22,659 bases of DNA, from contig DASZVN010000028.1 in the NCBI GenBank assembly GCA_035547055.1, positions 1 to 22,659 on the forward strand, written 5' to 3'. Shown piece after piece: positions 21,698 to 22,659 of the stretch (position 1 is the first letter of the stretch; each line of letters opens with the position of its first letter). Below the pieces are notes generated by a model that was given only the letters and a program-made list of their open reading frames with translations, was not told where the DNA came from and did no database searches. Origin of the DNA: DASZVN01 sp035547055. Lineage in GTDB: Bacteria > Pseudomonadota > Alphaproteobacteria > Rhizobiales > Methylopilaceae. The translations under genes were made by a program, and so were the position numbers.

Positions 21698-22036
21698 TCA
21701 ATCGCCCGCACCGGGCTCCGTCGAAAAATACTGGTCGAATTTGTTCGGCACGCCGTCCATCGCCTTGGCGTCGGCTGGGGGCTCCTTCTTGGCGGTGATG
21801 TTGGGCCAGGTCTTGGCGAGGTCGGCGTTCAGGGTCAGCCATTTGTCGAGCCCCGGCTCAGTGTCGGGCTTGATCGCCTCGGCCGGGCATTCCGGCTCGC
21901 ACACCCCGCAGTCGATGCATTCGTCGGGATGGATGACGAGCATGTTCTCGCCTTCGTAGAAGCAGTCGACCGGACACACCTCGACGCAATCCATGTATTT
22001 GCACCGGATGCAGTTTTCGGTCACGACATAGGTCAT
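21698..22036 (-). CDS. fdxA: 7Fe ferredoxin, [3Fe-4S][4Fe-4S]
   Basis: A 112-residue ferredoxin, the normal FdxA length. By comparison with Azotobacter FdI, Cys9, Cys17 and Cys50 should bind the [3Fe-4S] cluster and Cys21, Cys40, Cys43 and Cys46 the [4Fe-4S] cluster; Cys12 and Cys25 are extra. The pattern is ENCIRCKYMDCVEVCPVDCF then CIDCGVCEPECPAEAI, with a C-terminal extension (WLTLNADLAKTWPNIT) also typical of the family. It carries electrons in the cytoplasm; the partner is not shown here. ATG 22036 gives the standard MTYVVTENC start; an in-frame ATG at 22048 is possible. It follows the S4-domain gene on the same strand, 78 bases downstream. Confidence 0.96.
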   Translation of the reverse strand: MTYVVTENCIRCKYMDCVEVCPVDCFYEGENMLVIHPDECIDCGVCEPECPAEAIKPDTEPGLDKWLTLNADLAKTWPNITAKKEPPADAKAMDGVPNKFDQYFSTEPGAGD

Positions 22037-22040
22037 CTCG

Positions 22041-22175
22041 GGAACCATCCTGGCGGCAGGCGGGCACGGCCTATCCGAGCGGCGGCTGCGGCGCAAGGCC
22101 TCGGCGGCGGGCGTTCAGTCGCGGCGCCCGGGGGGCGGGGGGCTGAGGTCGCGATAGAGCGGTGCCGCCGCCGTC
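22041..22175. repeat. Inverted duplication, copy 1
   Basis: This segment covers the gap before fdxA and the last codons of the S4 gene. Its reverse complement recurs at 22520-22658 with roughly 80-85% identity by eye. Shared runs include CCTATCCGAGCGG, GGCGCAAGGCCTCG, GGGCGTTCAGTCGCGGCG and GCTGAGGTCGCGATAGAGC. Confidence 0.85.
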
Positions 22176-22417
22176 GCGCTGCCGCGGCGCTCGGCGAAGG
22201 CAGCGACCTCCAGCACCCGGACGCGCTCCGGGAGCGCGATCGTCAGCACGTCGCCCGGCTTCACCGCGTGGCTCGCGCTCTGGACGCGCTGGCCGTTGAG
22301 GCGGACATGGCCGGAGGCGGCGAGATCCTGGGCCAGCCGCCGCGTCCGCACCACCCGCGCGAACCACAGCCACTTGTCAAGCCGCTGCCGATCCGGCGAT
22401 TCGTCCGCCTCGGCCAT
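22115..22417 (-). CDS. S4 domain RNA-binding protein (Hsp15/HslR-like)
   Basis: A 100-residue protein with an N-terminal S4 domain (about 11-58: QRLDKWLWFARVVRTRRLAQDL, GHVRLNGQRVQSASHAVKPGDVLTI), the RNA-binding fold of Hsp15, which rescues blocked 50S subunits. A short C-terminal strand and a Pro/Arg tail (LYRDLSPPPPGRRD) follow. ATG 22417 lies three bases after the stop of the helicase tail on the same strand, so the two are probably co-transcribed, an arrangement common in alphaproteobacteria. The last 16 codons are duplicated in inverted orientation at the window end. Confidence 0.92.
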   Translation of the reverse strand: MAEADESPDRQRLDKWLWFARVVRTRRLAQDLAASGHVRLNGQRVQSASHAVKPGDVLTIALPERVRVLEVAAFAERRGSATAAAPLYRDLSPPPPGRRD

Positions 22418-22420
22418 CGC

Positions 22421-22519
22421 TCAGCGGCGCGACTTGTCCTCCGCCTCCAGCCGGGCCTTGAGCTCGGCCAGGGCGGCGAAGGGCGAATTGGGATCCGGCT
22501 TGCGCTCGGGCCGCGGCGG
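22421..22519 (-). pseudogene. C-terminal tail of a helicase, frame interrupted upstream
   Basis: The frame ending at TGA 22421-22423 reads ...PERKPDPNSPFAALAELK and ends KSRR, which resembles the C-terminus of the DEAD/DEAH-type helicase usually found before the S4 gene in alphaproteobacteria. Going upstream, this frame meets a TAG within about 43 codons, exactly inside the inverted copy that fills 22520-22658. So the helicase is either truncated here or the sequence beyond about 22515 does not belong. The family call rests on a short segment plus gene order. Confidence 0.45.
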
Positions 22520-22659
22520 CGCCCCGGCGGCCGCCCTGCTCTATCGCGACCTCAGCCCGCCGCCGCCCGGCCGCCGCGACTGAACGCCCGCCCGCGAGGC
22601 CTTGCGCCGAAGGCCCCGCTCGGATAGGCCCGTGCCGCACGCTCGCCGGGATTGTTCCG
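22520..22659. repeat. Inverted duplication, copy 2, running to the window end
   Basis: On the plus strand this segment encodes LLYRDLSPPPPGRRD and TGA 22581-22583, the same C-terminus as the S4 protein, and then the sequence that precedes fdxA in copy 1. Over the final 14 codons the three differences from copy 1 are all silent third-position changes. It ends at the last base, so a second fdxA may lie just beyond. Confidence 0.85.

Noticed and set aside
22296..22583. Plus-strand frame ending LLYRDLSPPPPGRRD as an independent gene
   Set aside because: Only its last 20 or so codons resemble the S4 protein; the rest is antisense to the S4 gene and helicase tail, so it is a by-product of the inverted copy.

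Overview
The window is very GC-rich chromosomal DNA, by eye about 70% G+C, from an alphaproteobacterium. The signs are the ornithine decarboxylase plus homospermidine synthase polyamine route, the cluster of CarD, 7Fe ferredoxin, S4-domain protein and helicase tail, a stand-alone receiver domain, and several short palindromic repeats of the kind scattered in Rhizobiales and Rhodospirillales genomes. I cannot name a genus.

Layout. 1-989: the end of an unknown gene overlapping a ketopantoate-reductase-family gene. 996-2918: a compact type II restriction-modification module (PD-ExK nuclease, then a DNA methyltransferase with an N-terminal winged-helix-like region), clearly lower in GC than its surroundings and probably acquired. 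2990-5790: a conserved membrane protein, a LexA-like S24 repressor with a candidate operator, and an acyl-CoA-dehydrogenase-fold flavin monooxygenase. 5942-8857: an ECF sigma factor, a divergent exported protein, and a MarR/FUSC pair with two matching palindromic operators. 9112-12688: a large RTX-tailed subtilase-like protein whose active site reads Asp/Glu/Ser, then DUF2244 and endonuclease III head to head. 12660-14477: a KpsS-like capsule protein and a receiver-only response regulator. 14619-19506: a polyamine region on the minus strand (structured leader, ornithine decarboxylase, GNAT, AbrB-family membrane protein, homospermidine synthase). 19692-22659: a small membrane protein, a PAT-type acetyltransferase, CarD, FdxA, an S4 protein and the last codons of a helicase.

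How the genes work together. The decarboxylase would make putrescine from ornithine and the synthase would join two putrescines into homospermidine. The roughly 380-nt leader before the decarboxylase is a chain of hairpins ending in a T-run, consistent with a cis-regulatory RNA of the alphaproteobacterial speF type. The MarR and S24 regulators each appear to control themselves through adjacent operators. The RTX protein should be exported by a type I secretion system encoded elsewhere.

Most worth a second look: the restriction-modification island and its palindromes; the Asp/Glu/Ser RTX subtilase; the decarboxylase leader; a 141-bp element of four back-to-back perfect hairpins; two repeat modules found in opposite order at two loci; and the right end of the window, where a diverged inverted copy of the S4 3' end interrupts the helicase frame. 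That last feature is either a genuine inverted duplication or an assembly chimera. No CRISPR array, tRNA, rRNA or transposase was seen.
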